From contig CANMHB010000005.1 in the NCBI GenBank assembly GCA_947497485.1, positions 124,001 to 188,000 of the forward strand: DNA of 64,000 nucleotides, in the 5' to 3' direction. Shown here piece by piece: positions 1-9,248 of this stretch. The notes beneath the pieces were generated by a model. It was not told the DNA's origin, ran no database searches, and saw only the letters and a program-made list of their open reading frames with translations. A program made the translations under genes and the position numbers. How positions within the stretch are numbered: the stretch's first letter is position 1; each line of letters starts with the position of its first letter. Origin of the DNA: Flavobacteriales bacterium. Lineage in GTDB: Bacteria; Bacteroidota; Bacteroidia; Flavobacteriales_D; Crocinitomicaceae.

Positions 1-1995
1 CGTTTGCATGAGTTCGAGCTGCATGTATTGGAAATTAACATCGCTTCCAAATAATTTCGGAATACCCGTTTGATAATAAACTGTAAATGTTGGCCATGCA
101 GAACCTAAAATCACTTTACGATATGGCTCACGCATATATTTCTGCTGTGGAACATAACTCAATGAGAAGTTAGAAACATAAGCCTGATAAGGATTAAACT
201 CCAGGGGTTCGTTATTGGGTAAAGAGTTATCGAAAAGTGTGACAAAATTATATCCCTTCAAACTTCTTCGCTCAGAAAACTCTGCATCTGCTCCGAAATA
301 AAGACCGTTAATTATTTCGTATTCAAGACTGATGCGCATTTTTGTAGCCTCAATGAAATTTTCGCGTTTGTAGACCTGTGTAATCGCATCAAATGTTCGA
401 ATTGCATCAAAATCATGATTAAATGATGCCCTTAAAAAACCCATGTGAAAAGGATCAAACTTGTATTTCCACCAGGTGTCGCCTTTCCAATCATTGTTTA
501 GGATTCCGTATGAAATTCTCGTATAAGAGTCAAGCGTTCGTTCATCCTTCCACTTTTTGAAAAAATCGAAATTAGGGGTGATGCGTGGTCCCGCAATAAA
601 CACGGGCTGAACAACAGTTGCGAGTGATCCAATGGTCCATTGGTATCGTTCAGCTCGATTGCGGTGATCCACTCCAAACCAGAGTACTTTTAAAAAAGTT
701 ACTTTATTGAATACCTTGTCCACTGAATCGAGGTACTCTTTTCGATTCTGGTAATCCTTGATGCTATCTTTGGCTATGATGAATTTTCGTTCTTCATCCG
801 TTAATGTCGCAGGACGCACATTCGCCCAAAAACTACTGTCTTTTTCGTAGGCTTCTTTCTCGGTAACAGCAAGTTCGGTATTAAAAAATTTATTCGAGAA
901 ATTCGGTTTAAAATCGTAGTTACTGAAAAGGGCTTGTGTTTCACATTTTGACGTTTCATTTTTATATTTAACACCATAAGTTAAGGTCTGATTTTTCAGA
1001 ACACAAATTGAATCGCCGGGATGTTCAAACTCCTGATTGATCGTGAAATAATCATAAACCAACAAGTTTCCTTTGTTCATAGTTAGCTCTAATTTTTGAA
1101 CCAACCAAAGTGTATCAATTACCCAAATGTAACCCTCCAAAGTTGTTGTGGCAATGTTTCGAGGAATAATTTTAATTTTTGAAATCATTCGGCCATTTTC
1201 CTCGTATTTCTCTAATAAACGATATTTATATGAGAGAATTCCGGGACTGGAAATAGGAGAACTTACAGGCGTTTGATGAAGGTCATCTAAATGAAGTAGA
1301 TTTTCAAAAAAATTGAAATTTGACTTAACAGTAGTCGTGTAATAAAGCGATTGATCCGTTCCACGCAAAGTGTAGGCACTTCGGATTTCTTTAACCTTAT
1401 TACCGGGTGCATAATTTCTTTTCAATTGAACCTCAACCAAATTCATTTTGTCCGTCCAACTTATTTTTTTATCTTTTTTATCGGCATTTTCAAGCGGATC
1501 GGCATCTGTTCGGACTTCCTCGTTTTTTTTCTCTTTTTCCTTGATATCCAATTTTTCAAATGCTTTGATATACACATCGACAGAATGTGGATAATTCCAA
1601 GGATTAATTTGTTCTCGTTTTTTGACAACTTCGAGCATAATTTCGCGACCAGGATTACTTTTTTTAGCTGTAACTTCAACACCTTGCAGTTCTTGAACTT
1701 TCAGTGGAAACAACTGAATATCACGAACAATATCGAGGTTGTTTATACTAACATAAGCTTCTCTATCCTGAAAACCAACGGCACTAAAAACAAGAAAATA
1801 CTCTCCTGGCATAACCGCTAGTTCGTATTTGCCATTCTCATCGGTCACAGTCCGTTGATCGGTGGTATTTTTAACAAAAACCTTCGCAAAAGGAATTGCA
1901 ACATTGCGTTCATCGGAAATTACCCCTCGCACGAATTGTTGCGATAACAAAGTCGTTTGTATGCAAAGGATAAAAAGTATAACTAAAAAACGCAT
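1..1995 (-). CDS. DUF5686-type carboxypeptidase-regulatory-like outer-membrane protein (partial)
   Basis: The frame is open from an ATG at 1995-1993 to the left edge, giving 665 codons without a stop, so the C-terminus is missing. Residues 1-20 form a signal peptide (MRFLVILFILCIQTTLLSQQ). Residues 21-105 look like a CarboxypepD_reg-like beta-sandwich (VRGVISDERNVAIPFAKVFV, then DENGKYELAVMPGEY). The remaining part, with many aromatic residues and alternating strands, resembles the DUF5686 region of Bacteroidota surface proteins, which ends in an outer-membrane barrel. The substrate is unknown. It reads away from the small gene at 2131-2370 and is not obviously in an operon with it. The signal peptide and the regulatory-like domain are clear; the DUF5686 assignment rests on the layout and is moderately secure. 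Confidence 0.75.
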   Translation of the reverse strand, partial: MRFLVILFILCIQTTLLSQQFVRGVISDERNVAIPFAKVFVKNTTDQRTVTDENGKYELAVMPGEYFLVFSAVGFQDREAYVSINNLDIVRDIQLFPLKVQELQGVEVTAKKSNPGREIMLEVVKKREQINPWNYPHSVDVYIKAFEKLDIKEKEKKNEEVRTDADPLENADKKDKKISWTDKMNLVEVQLKRNYAPGNKVKEIRSAYTLRGTDQSLYYTTTVKSNFNFFENLLHLDDLHQTPVSSPISSPGILSYKYRLLEKYEENGRMISKIKIIPRNIATTTLEGYIWVIDTLWLVQKLELTMNKGNLLVYDYFTINQEFEHPGDSICVLKNQTLTYGVKYKNETSKCETQALFSNYDFKPNFSNKFFNTELAVTEKEAYEKDSSFWANVRPATLTDEERKFIIAKDSIKDYQNRKEYLDSVDKVFNKVTFLKVLWFGVDHRNRAERYQWTIGSLATVVQPVFIAGPRITPNFDFFKKWKDERTLDSYTRISYGILNNDWKGDTWWKYKFDPFHMGFLRASFNHDFDAIRTFDAITQVYKRENFIEATKMRISLEYEIINGLYFGADAEFSERRSLKGYNFVTLFDNSLPNNEPLEFNPYQAYVSNFSLSYVPQQKYMREPYRKVILGSAWPTFTVYYQTGIPKLFGSDVNFQYMQLELMQT

Positions 1996-2130
1996 CTTTA
2001 ACTAAGACAATTAACTAAATGAAATGTTACGTAATAAATCAAAATTAGTTTGAAAATTAAATCTGCGAATCTAAAATTACGTAACGGTATTATTTTAAGG
2101 GAATAAGCGTCATTTTTCGTGACAAAAGGC

Positions 2131-2370
2131 TTACGATTTAGATTCGGTAGAATTTGAGTCCTTCATTTCATTCAGATACTCCAAATGTTTTTTCATTCGA
2201 CGAATCATAAACGATCGGACGAAATAGGCCATCAACGCAATTACTGCAAAAATGTAATTATACCACCAATTTTCAAAACCCTCTTTGATTCCGAAGTAAG
2301 TTATTCCGATAAACATTAGGATAGAAGCTACCAACCAAAAATAGCGCATGATATTCGCATATGTAATCAT
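2131..2370 (-). CDS. Small membrane protein, function unknown
   Basis: This 79-residue protein has two hydrophobic stretches (about residues 8-26 and 35-55) followed by a basic then acidic tail (RRMKKHLEYLNEMKDSNSTESKS), which suggests two membrane helices and a charged cytoplasmic end. It lies 23 bases after the lptC stop on the same strand, so it may be the last gene of the coaX-lptC operon. I recognise no family. A second Met at codon 8 is an alternative start. Confidence 0.6.
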   Translation of the reverse strand: MITYANIMRYFWLVASILMFIGITYFGIKEGFENWWYNYIFAVIALMAYFVRSFMIRRMKKHLEYLNEMKDSNSTESKS

Positions 2371-2393
2371 ATCTTGATTTTTAAAAAAATTAA

Positions 2394-2948
2394 TTATTCA
2401 ATTTCCAATTCCTTTTCGAGCTCCACCCTACCCGATGGTTTAAGCAAAACATATTTACTAAAACTTTGATTCGTTCGGATTCCATCACCAAGAATAATTC
2501 CCTTGGGAGACTTGATTATTACTTGAGAAAGGGAATAAATGGAGCTGTCTTTTTGATTCCAAAAAAGCGCTTCTGTTTCGAGGGTTTGTTTTTTTGCAAA
2601 ATTATAGAGCCGAACTGAATCCTTTACGAGTATGGTACCCTTCGTGTAATTAATCTCACCATAGCGAGCGCTCAACGTGGAAACAACCTCTCCTCTTTCA
2701 GAAAAGAAATTTACACGTAAGCTATCCTTCACTTTGGTAATTGATTCTTTTCCTCTAAATGTTTCTGCTAATGCTGCATAAATTTGAACCTTGGCATATC
2801 CAGAATCGGAATAAATAACGCTTAAATTCTTCGTTGTCTCATCCGGCGATTTTGCGTCAAACGTAATCTTCTTAATTGCCTCTAAATCATTTTCGCATGA
2901 AGCAAGTACAATCACCAATAAACAAATGAAAAAACTGAAGCGAATCAT
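2394..2948 (-). CDS. lptC: LPS export ABC transporter periplasmic protein LptC
   Basis: LptC anchors the periplasmic lipopolysaccharide bridge to the LptBFG transporter. The protein has an N-terminal lipobox-like signal (LVIVLASCEND, Cys near residue 18) and then a beta-rich LptC-type body (KVQIYAALAETFRGKESITK, then LYNFAKKQTLETEALFWNQK). Its 184 residues suit the Bacteroidota form. I take the ATG at 2948-2946 as the start; its A is shared with the upstream gene's TGA stop (TGATG), which implies translational coupling. A TTG one codon earlier is possible but less likely. The coaX / outer-membrane protein / lptC order is common in Flavobacteriia. Family assignment is good. Confidence 0.8.
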   Translation of the reverse strand: MIRFSFFICLLVIVLASCENDLEAIKKITFDAKSPDETTKNLSVIYSDSGYAKVQIYAALAETFRGKESITKVKDSLRVNFFSERGEVVSTLSARYGEINYTKGTILVKDSVRLYNFAKKQTLETEALFWNQKDSSIYSLSQVIIKSPKGIILGDGIRTNQSFSKYVLLKPSGRVELEKELEIE

Positions 2949-4288
2949 CAATCAAGTTTTCTTTTTCTAAACCAACGATCGAAACTAGATGGGGATATTA
3001 CAAGTCCGAAATTGAACGTCAAAAATTCTTCCGATGTAGATAAAGGCTCATTCACACCTCTTTTTCCGGCGCTCATTGAAAAGTTCAACGAAGAAAGACC
3101 TTGTTGCGCCAGTATTGGCATTCCAAATCCAACTGTAAGCGCTTGTTCGGTATATTGATTCCCATTTGCAGAAACGTATGGAAGTAAAGCTGAATAAGCT
3201 CCAATTCGGTAGGTAACTTTTTCCAAGGCTTTCAAAGTTGATATGTTTTCATACAATTTTGCTTCTGGCGTAAATTGCAACCCCAAGGCTAATTTCGAAG
3301 AATTGATGCTAGGCCAAGGTTTTAAATTCTCAAAATCATGGGATCCCGAAATGGTAGAATTATAGGATACTAAGAAAGTTAATAAGGGATGTAGCGAACG
3401 AGTTTTTCTTTTCCAATCTGGCAAGGACATTTGGTATGCTAAACCATATTTACTTTCCAATCCAAGTTGAATTTTTCCAGTCGAGCTAATGTAATCCAAG
3501 GTATCATAAGTAGAGAGCGTATTGATATTTGCTGCCGCATATAATTCCTCCGTTGCGCGCGCATTCAAATTTTGATCTGGAGCAATAACAGCAGAAAGCG
3601 TTACTTCATGTTTTTTACCAATTACTTGCCGAAAAAATGAACCAAATTCGTAATGAAATGCCTTCAATTCCATGGTGTTGCGTCCAACTCCACCCGATGA
3701 AGTATTCGCATCGATTAAAATTGATTGACGTTCGTTTGCTATACTTCCAAAAAGAAAAGAAGCATTGGCACCAATGGATAATTTCGTTTGTTTCTTTTGA
3801 ATGAAGGCAAATGAATAACCGAGATATAAATCTTGAATTCCTCCATTACCAGAATAGATATACTTAATCGAATCTGTTCCTGTAAATTGTTTTTGAGTAA
3901 ACGAATAACCACGACTTGAAAAAGGCTTCAATCCAAAAGAAAGTCCCATTCGTTTTCGCATTTTAAATCCTAGTGCGAAATGATCCGCCATTGATGAAAA
4001 ACGAAATTCTTCCAAATCATTGTTCGTATACTTCGAAAGTCGACCGTAAATTCCTATCGAGAACAAGGTATTACCAGAACTCATTAACGAATAAGAAGCC
4101 GGATTGTAAAAATTCAATTGTGCTGAATCGAGTAAATTGATGTTGTTCGTTCCGAGGGCATCGTAAATCGAGTGATTTCCAATGGAACGCTCACCTATGC
4201 CATAATAAGAAAGTGTATTCGATGTAATTGTTTGCGCTTGAACCCCTAAAAAGAATGTCAAGAAAAAGAGACTAATGATTCGATGCAT
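2948..4288 (-). CDS. Putative outer-membrane beta-barrel protein
   Basis: This 446-residue protein starts with a signal peptide (MHRIISLFFLTFFLGVQAQ). It continues with features of a FadL/PorV-like Bacteroidota barrel: an early NPASYSLM motif as seen near the N-terminus of such proteins, alternating aromatic strands, repeated glycine turns and a C-terminal FNFGLVISPSSFDRWFRKRK segment. It overlaps the coaX stop by 17 bases and is coupled to lptC by a 1-base overlap, so the three genes are probably one transcript. Its cargo is unknown; linkage to LptC suggests an envelope role but does not prove one. Confidence 0.7.
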   Translation of the reverse strand: MHRIISLFFLTFFLGVQAQTITSNTLSYYGIGERSIGNHSIYDALGTNNINLLDSAQLNFYNPASYSLMSSGNTLFSIGIYGRLSKYTNNDLEEFRFSSMADHFALGFKMRKRMGLSFGLKPFSSRGYSFTQKQFTGTDSIKYIYSGNGGIQDLYLGYSFAFIQKKQTKLSIGANASFLFGSIANERQSILIDANTSSGGVGRNTMELKAFHYEFGSFFRQVIGKKHEVTLSAVIAPDQNLNARATEELYAAANINTLSTYDTLDYISSTGKIQLGLESKYGLAYQMSLPDWKRKTRSLHPLLTFLVSYNSTISGSHDFENLKPWPSINSSKLALGLQFTPEAKLYENISTLKALEKVTYRIGAYSALLPYVSANGNQYTEQALTVGFGMPILAQQGLSSLNFSMSAGKRGVNEPLSTSEEFLTFNFGLVISPSSFDRWFRKRKLD

Positions 4289-5000
4289 TGAGCTGATAAA
4301 TTTCAGATATTCCTTTAATGGTTAAGTTTTCGTCCACAAAGATGTTATTTTTTTGAGGGAAATCAAAATTTTGAAGGTCGCCACCGGTAAAATAAACACT
4401 TAAATCCGGAAATTGCTCCTCATACTTCGCAATCATTCCAAAAATCTCAGCCATCATTCCATTTTGAACGCCCGATTGAATCGACTCAGCAGTTGTTTGT
4501 CCAATTAATTTCGGATGCTGGTTTGGTTCGATTAAAGGTAAATTCGCCGTTTGTTGATGCAATGCCAAAAACCTCATCTTCAATCCAGGTGAGATAGAAC
4601 CTCCCAAATAGTGATTATCTCCACACAAGAAATCAAACTTGATACAGGTTCCTATATCGACTGAAAGTTTGGCGCTTCTCCCCTCTTTTTTGGACAAAGC
4701 TGCGGCATTACACAAGCGATCAATGCCAAGCGTTGCTGGAGTTGCGTAGTCATTTACAAAAGGAAGCTTCAAGTTTGAATGAATAAAAACAAGCTTTTTG
4801 AAATTAAAGCTTAACCTTTCCTCAATCGATTTTTCACGAACAGACGACACAGCAACAGGAAAATCAGCAGGAACGGAACCAATTAATTCATCTAAATTTT
4901 GAAAACGTTTTGTTTCCAGTAATTGACCTTTTTCAAAGCATGCAACTTTCAGATCCGTGTTTCCGAAATCAAGGCAAACGTATGTTTCAGTGGCCATCAT
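4272..5000 (-). CDS. coaX: Type III pantothenate kinase CoaX
   Basis: CoaX phosphorylates pantothenate in the first step of coenzyme A synthesis in the cytoplasm. The N-terminal phosphate-binding motif DFGNTDLKV (residues 11-19), the central LGIDRLCNAAAL stretch and the SVDIGTCIKFD motif with its catalytic-type Asp are all visible, and GGSISPGL follows. At 242 residues the length is normal for the family. There are two consecutive ATG codons (5000 and 4997) and either may be used. It is the first gene of the operon with the barrel protein and lptC and lies 89 bases from tRNA-Phe on the opposite strand. Confidence 0.93.
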   Translation of the reverse strand: MMATETYVCLDFGNTDLKVACFEKGQLLETKRFQNLDELIGSVPADFPVAVSSVREKSIEERLSFNFKKLVFIHSNLKLPFVNDYATPATLGIDRLCNAAALSKKEGRSAKLSVDIGTCIKFDFLCGDNHYLGGSISPGLKMRFLALHQQTANLPLIEPNQHPKLIGQTTAESIQSGVQNGMMAEIFGMIAKYEEQFPDLSVYFTGGDLQNFDFPQKNNIFVDENLTIKGISEIYQLNASNH

Positions 5001-5066
5001 TGTTACAAAGATAAGATGGAATTAAGATTTTTTATGGTTTTGATTGCTGTGAAAAGAAAATTATTA

Positions 5067-5074
5067 TAAATTTG
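5067..5074 (+). promoter_or_regulatory. -7 box of the tRNA-Phe promoter
   Basis: TAAATTTG matches the Bacteroidota -7 consensus TAnnTTTG and ends 15 bases before the tRNA. No -33 TTTG at the usual 17-19 base spacing is evident. Confidence 0.55.
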
Positions 5075-5089
5075 CACTCCAATTAGGCT

Positions 5090-5162
5090 GGTACCTTAGC
5101 TCAGTTGGTAGAGCAAAGGACTGAAAATCCTTGTGTCCCTGGTTCGATTCCTGGAGGTACCA
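5090..5162 (+). tRNA. tRNA-Phe (GAA)
   Basis: The cloverleaf is complete in 73 bases. The acceptor strands GGTACCT and AGGTACC pair over 7 bp and the D-arm contains GCTCAGTTGGTAGAGC. The anticodon stem AAGGA/TCCTT holds the loop CTGAAAA with anticodon GAA at 5123-5125, and the T-arm contains GGTTCGATTCC. The discriminator is A at 5162 and CCA is not encoded. A strong terminator follows at once. Confidence 0.97.
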
Positions 5163-5165
5163 CTG

Positions 5166-5206
5166 AAAAACCCTTGTAAACATCTGATTTACAAGGGTTT
5201 TTTCAT
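5166..5206 (+). terminator. Rho-independent terminator of tRNA-Phe
   Basis: A perfect 15-bp inverted repeat (5166-5180 with 5188-5202, core AACCCTTGTAAA / TTTACAAGGGTT) has a 7-base loop and runs into a T-tract. Confidence 0.9.
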
Positions 5207-5276
5207 TTTTTTGTTAAAACAAAGTGGGTTTAAGGTGTAATTTAACAAAGAGAAAATATCACCAAGAATCATTGAT

Positions 5277-5409
5277 TTATTGGTTATTTCCCTGCTCAAG
5301 AAACTCCCCACATTTCTCCTTCATATATTCCCTTGTATCATTGGTGGTAAACTTTAACCCAAGTCTTCTAATCCATTTGTGAAGATGAAAACACTTAAAT
5401 TCAATATTG
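5277..5409 (-). pseudogene. Orphan 3' end of a lost gene
   Basis: The minus strand carries about 43 open codons ending in a TAA at 5277, with no start codon and an in-frame stop just upstream. The translation, for example HKWIRRLGLKFTTNDTREYM then KEKCGEFLEQGNNQ, reads like a real protein C-terminus rather than random sequence. I do not recognise the family. It could be a remnant left by a deletion between tRNA-Phe and the secreted protein gene. Confidence 0.35.
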
Positions 5410-5432
5410 ATTTCTTAATTTCGAGTTTACAA

Positions 5433-5858
5433 TTACATAATGACTCTTCCAAAATTTCGTTTTCCTTTCCAAAACTTCCTGCAATTACGTTTCGATTTGA
5501 ATTTGTAAACATGCATTTTTTCTAATTCAGATGCTTCAAAAAAACCTTTGCGAGGTTTTTTATCTTTTTCGTTGGAATAAACAACCTTGAAATACCTTTT
5601 GTTATTTTGAAATATAGGTTGGATCCAGGATCCATTATAAGGATCTAATAGTAATTCATCAAATTTCCAATTGATGTTATTGAAGTTCAGTCTATAATCT
5701 CTATGTTCACAATCGAAATAGTCCACAGAGCCATCTTCCGAAGAACTACCATATTGACATCCTCTCATGGGGCATTTCGCAAACCAACTTTGTGTTTGAG
5801 CGAATGAATAGAAAAAACTGAAAACGATGAATAGTGTATTAAAAATTCGTTTTCTCAT
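5433..5858 (-). CDS. Secreted protein of unknown function
   Basis: This 141-residue protein has a clear signal peptide (MRKRIFNTLFIVFSFFYSFAQ) and four Cys in the mature part, three of them (CPMRGCQYG and YFDCEHRDY) near the new N-terminus and possibly disulfide-bonded or metal-binding. The C-terminus is very basic (KFKSKRNCRKFWKGKRNFGR). No family is recognised. It stands alone between tRNA-Phe and another orphan gene. Confidence 0.6.
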   Translation of the reverse strand: MRKRIFNTLFIVFSFFYSFAQTQSWFAKCPMRGCQYGSSSEDGSVDYFDCEHRDYRLNFNNINWKFDELLLDPYNGSWIQPIFQNNKRYFKVVYSNEKDKKPRKGFFEASELEKMHVYKFKSKRNCRKFWKGKRNFGRVIM

Positions 5859-6035
5859 GATTTATAAATGACAATTTTATAGCTAAGCGCAAACGAATGA
5901 ATTGGTTACTAGGATTGGTAATAGATTAACCTCTTTTTAACAAAGAAATCAATATTTCGACCGTAGTTCGGTTTCAAACAGAATTTTCTCTAATGACTTT
6001 TAATAAATCCTTGATTTTTTAATTACGACAAATTT

Positions 6036-6671
6036 TCAATCCTTCAATTTAGGTTTTACAAAAATGATAAAGAAAATCTGTTGAGCATTTATTGCAATCA
6101 AACTCAAATAAATACCAAACACCAATAAATTCAATAGTAGTATATGCAATGATAATTTCAAATCGTAAGCAAAGTAAAAATACCCAAACATCACCGCTAT
6201 CAAGGTAAACATAGCGAAAAACATTGCTTTGAATTCTGTATTTTTTCGATTAAAGTCTTTTTCTTTTAAGATCCTTTTCTGATTTAAGTTGTGAAATAAT
6301 TCAACAAGAAAGAAAAAATAAACTAATGGACTAATTTCACCAATTTCTATTGCTCCATTTGAAAATACTGCTAAAATCATCCAACCAATAAATAAGATGT
6401 TCAAAAGATGTCTGTAAATTATTGTAAATAAATTTGAATTCAACTGTTTTACGCTTTTTAAGAATAAAATGTAATTTGAAAGCATAAACATGATAAAAAC
6501 GAAACCTAACGAAAATTCAACAACATATCTGTTTTCAAAGAAATAATAATTTTTGGAGCAAAATAAATAGATGCTCAGCATCAAAATCAATGACAAGTTA
6601 ATACCTAGCGAGAAATTCAATTTTTTGACTAAACCAATTTCTTTTCCAACTTTTAATTCAAATGATTCCAT
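6036..6671 (-). CDS. Multi-pass membrane protein of unknown function
   Basis: The 211 residues contain about six hydrophobic segments (for example LNFSLGINLSLILMLSIYLF, FSLGFVFIMFMLSNYILFL, LLNILFIGWMILAVFSNGA and LLLNLLVFGIYLSLIAINAQ), so this is an integral inner-membrane protein. There is no recognised motif and no operon partner. Codon use is as AT-rich as its neighbours. Confidence 0.6.
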   Translation of the reverse strand: MESFELKVGKEIGLVKKLNFSLGINLSLILMLSIYLFCSKNYYFFENRYVVEFSLGFVFIMFMLSNYILFLKSVKQLNSNLFTIIYRHLLNILFIGWMILAVFSNGAIEIGEISPLVYFFFLVELFHNLNQKRILKEKDFNRKNTEFKAMFFAMFTLIAVMFGYFYFAYDLKLSLHILLLNLLVFGIYLSLIAINAQQIFFIIFVKPKLKD

Positions 6672-6879
6672 AATAATTTATTATTTGAGGTGATTTCTAC
6701 TAAATAAAGCTTAAAAAATTGGATTGGTTACATTACTTGATATTTTCAATTCTTTGGTTCTTGACTCAAAAAATGAGAATTCTTACTTTTTACAATGCGC
6801 TTAAAAAAGGGTAGACCTCCCTGAAAACTAACACGTATAACTAAAATGTAAAGTCATAAGAATTAAACCATTCTTCCAA

Positions 6880-7467
6880 TCACTTTGAATAAGAAAATGA
6901 AATCCCTCTGGTATCAATATGAATCATGTGTTTTGTGAAATAGCCATTTTTCTCTAAGAAATAATCACCAAAAGCGCCTCTAAGCGATGGATTTTTTGAT
7001 TCAACCATTTTATTGGCCTTTTTAAGAATTTTAATATCTCCTTTGTCAAAGGTTCCATCTCCATTGATATCAAACACATAAATATCGATGGCTTTTCCAC
7101 TTAAATGACATGATTTTGAGGCACTCTTAGAAAGAATACTATTATAAATCGAATTTCTTTTTTCCGAAATTATTACCCAAGATGGTTCATATTCTTGTGC
7201 TATCAATTCCTCTTTGATGAGCTGTAGTTTTGTTTTAACAGATTCATCGGCGCCAATTAACCCGAAGAACCACATTATACCATATCCAATTAATGTAATT
7301 ATTAGAAATCGAACAATCAGTACCAATTTGCTCGATTTTTTCTGCTTAATCAACGAAATAAAAATTGTATTTAGTATTCCAAAAAGAACTGAACCAAAAA
7401 TTCCTGCATAAAAAAGAGCAGCCAAAATAGACAGTGAAAAGCAAATTGAAGCAACGATAAATTTCAT
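6880..7467 (-). CDS. Membrane-anchored M15-like peptidase
   Basis: The likely start is the ATG at 7467-7465 (MKFIVASICFSLS), giving 195 residues; a frame-open TTG at 7515 adds 16 unlikely residues. Two membrane helices fill about residues 3-30 and 50-70. The C-terminal half carries SCHLSGKAIDIYVFDINGDG, which fits the SxHxxGxAxD zinc site of M15 D-Ala-D-Ala carboxypeptidases, and later HMIHIDTRG, which supplies the last His ligand. By family it should trim or hydrolyse peptidoglycan peptides outside the membrane. The acidic DINGDGTFDKGD run resembles a calcium-binding loop. The peptidase call is moderately secure; the substrate is inferred. Confidence 0.6.
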   Translation of the reverse strand: MKFIVASICFSLSILAALFYAGIFGSVLFGILNTIFISLIKQKKSSKLVLIVRFLIITLIGYGIMWFFGLIGADESVKTKLQLIKEELIAQEYEPSWVIISEKRNSIYNSILSKSASKSCHLSGKAIDIYVFDINGDGTFDKGDIKILKKANKMVESKNPSLRGAFGDYFLEKNGYFTKHMIHIDTRGISFSYSK

Positions 7468-7717
7468 GTAATTTTTGATTTGATGTTTAATAATAATATA
7501 ATCTTGAAAAGACAAAAATGTTACACCACTAATTCAATGAGAAGTTATTGATAGATAAATTGAGTTAAATTCCAAATCACCCAGATTTTTTCTTTCAAGT
7601 GTATTTTACAAACAACGATTTAGTTAAGAGAATTTTTTCTTTTCAGAAAATGTAACATTTCAAAATATATTTATTCTATATGGTATATGAATAAACGACT
7701 ACCTAAATTTTTATGTC

Positions 7718-8665
7718 ATGAAAGTAAAACGGTTAGTTGTAATTTCGGCTTTATTCTCGAATAGTCTTTATTCTCAAATTTCTGAACAGTGGGTTCTCGA
7801 AACGCTGAGAAAGTATTCACCGTCGTCCTATTCCATCATAAATCAATACAAGATCAATGGAACTTCAATTTCTTTTGAGGGCTCAACGATAAGCTCAAAT
7901 ATGGAGCATTTAGAGTTTTGTAAAATGAAAGATATTAAAAGTTTTCTTTCCTCAATTTCTACAACTGTTCATGAAACAACTCACGCGTTTGATTCTCAAA
8001 TTCCGTATATACTTGCTAAACAAGGACTTTTTAAATTTAACAATTTTAGCAATGAAGGATTCATATTTGATGAGAACACAAAAATTGGATATAACTACCC
8101 CGAAATAAAATTCTTTCAAAGTAGAGAACTAGCAAGCGTCATACCTGAAAACCTTAGAACATTTCGATTTAAAACTTACGTTGTTCCTGAATCCAACTTC
8201 CAATCAACTCAAAGCAGCGGAATTATTGGTTTACTTGACGAGTTCAACGCCTATTATCATGGATCCAAAGTAATATTTGACTTATTGCCAGTCTATAAAG
8301 AAGCCTATGGAAATAACTTTCTTTGGTCTTGGTCATCTGATTTCGCGTCAAACGCAGATGCGTTCTACGAATTTGACTTTTGGATTAAAGAATATCTTTT
8401 GTATGCAAAAAGCAATAATCCTGCGCTTTATGAAACGCTAAAATCAGATCAAACATTCAAATCGATTTACAAAAACATTCGATTAAGGTTTAGCAGCTTG
8501 ATAACGCAATACGAGAAAAAATACGATGAATTCAATACAACTGCTCAGAAAAGTAATAACATCATTTACAGCTCACAAAAACATCCCAATCTGATTTACC
8601 CTATTTTGGTAGACCAAATAAAATCGAGTAAATATGCTGAAATTGAGCGTTATTTTTTGAATTAG
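7718..8665 (+). CDS. Secreted protein with an HExxH zinc-protease motif
   Basis: The protein has 315 residues and a signal peptide (MKVKRLVVISALFSNSLYSQ). Residues 85-89 are HETTH in the context STTVHETTHAFD, the classic zinc-binding HExxH. LLDEFNAYYHG at 172-182 offers a downstream Glu (about E175) as third ligand, as in gluzincins. I cannot place it in a named family, so the peptidase function is inferred from these residues. It reads in the same direction as the secreted protein gene 56 bases downstream. Confidence 0.65.
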   Translation: MKVKRLVVISALFSNSLYSQISEQWVLETLRKYSPSSYSIINQYKINGTSISFEGSTISSNMEHLEFCKMKDIKSFLSSISTTVHETTHAFDSQIPYILAKQGLFKFNNFSNEGFIFDENTKIGYNYPEIKFFQSRELASVIPENLRTFRFKTYVVPESNFQSTQSSGIIGLLDEFNAYYHGSKVIFDLLPVYKEAYGNNFLWSWSSDFASNADAFYEFDFWIKEYLLYAKSNNPALYETLKSDQTFKSIYKNIRLRFSSLITQYEKKYDEFNTTAQKSNNIIYSSQKHPNLIYPILVDQIKSSKYAEIERYFLN

Positions 8666-8721
8666 GTCTTCAATTTAGAATGTTTTTGAGTTTTTAGTAA
8701 TAACCACTTAAACCGCTTGTT

Positions 8722-9147
8722 ATGAAATCAATAATCTCATTTCTATTAACCATTTTTATTTCAATAGGATATACACAAAATAAATTGCCTAACATTGTTG
8801 ATGTGCACATTGACCAATTTGATCAGATTCAAAATTTTAGTGATTCTGTTTTTGATGTTTCAATGTTAAATCCGGATACGATTTCACAAGAAATTACAGA
8901 TTGCAATTATACATTGGATTTTAAAAACAAAAGATGCATGTTGTTCTATGAAGGTCTAATGATAGCTGATGTTGCTATACTTGACGTTCAACCCTTTGAA
9001 AATAAAATTGAAGTTACATTGGATGACTCAGCCATTGAAACAAAAATTATTTTGGATTTGGATAAGAATGAGTTTCTGTATTACTACAAACTAATTTACG
9101 GATACAACATTACAAAACCAACCAAATTTTCAATGGTATATTTTTAG
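8722..9147 (+). CDS. Secreted protein of unknown function
   Basis: This 141-residue protein has a signal peptide (MKSIISFLLTIFISIGYTQ) and a beta-rich mature part that includes CNYTLDFKNKRCMLFYEGL. No family is recognised. It lies between the HExxH gene and the GldK-like gene, all on the plus strand, with gaps of 56 and about 100 bases, so joint transcription is possible but not shown. Confidence 0.6.
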   Translation: MKSIISFLLTIFISIGYTQNKLPNIVDVHIDQFDQIQNFSDSVFDVSMLNPDTISQEITDCNYTLDFKNKRCMLFYEGLMIADVAILDVQPFENKIEVTLDDSAIETKIILDLDKNEFLYYYKLIYGYNITKPTKFSMVYF

Positions 9148-9248
9148 GAAAAACCTTAAACCCAATGATTCCAACCTTATAACCAAAAAATGTAACCCCT
9201 CACGAGCCCTTCGTTTTACTGATATTATTCACTCTTTATTTAAGGTTT

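Noticed and set aside
7468..7515. TTG start of the M15-like peptidase
   Set aside because: The ATG at 7467 places a hydrophobic N-terminus at the start; the extra residues are polar and use a rare start codon.
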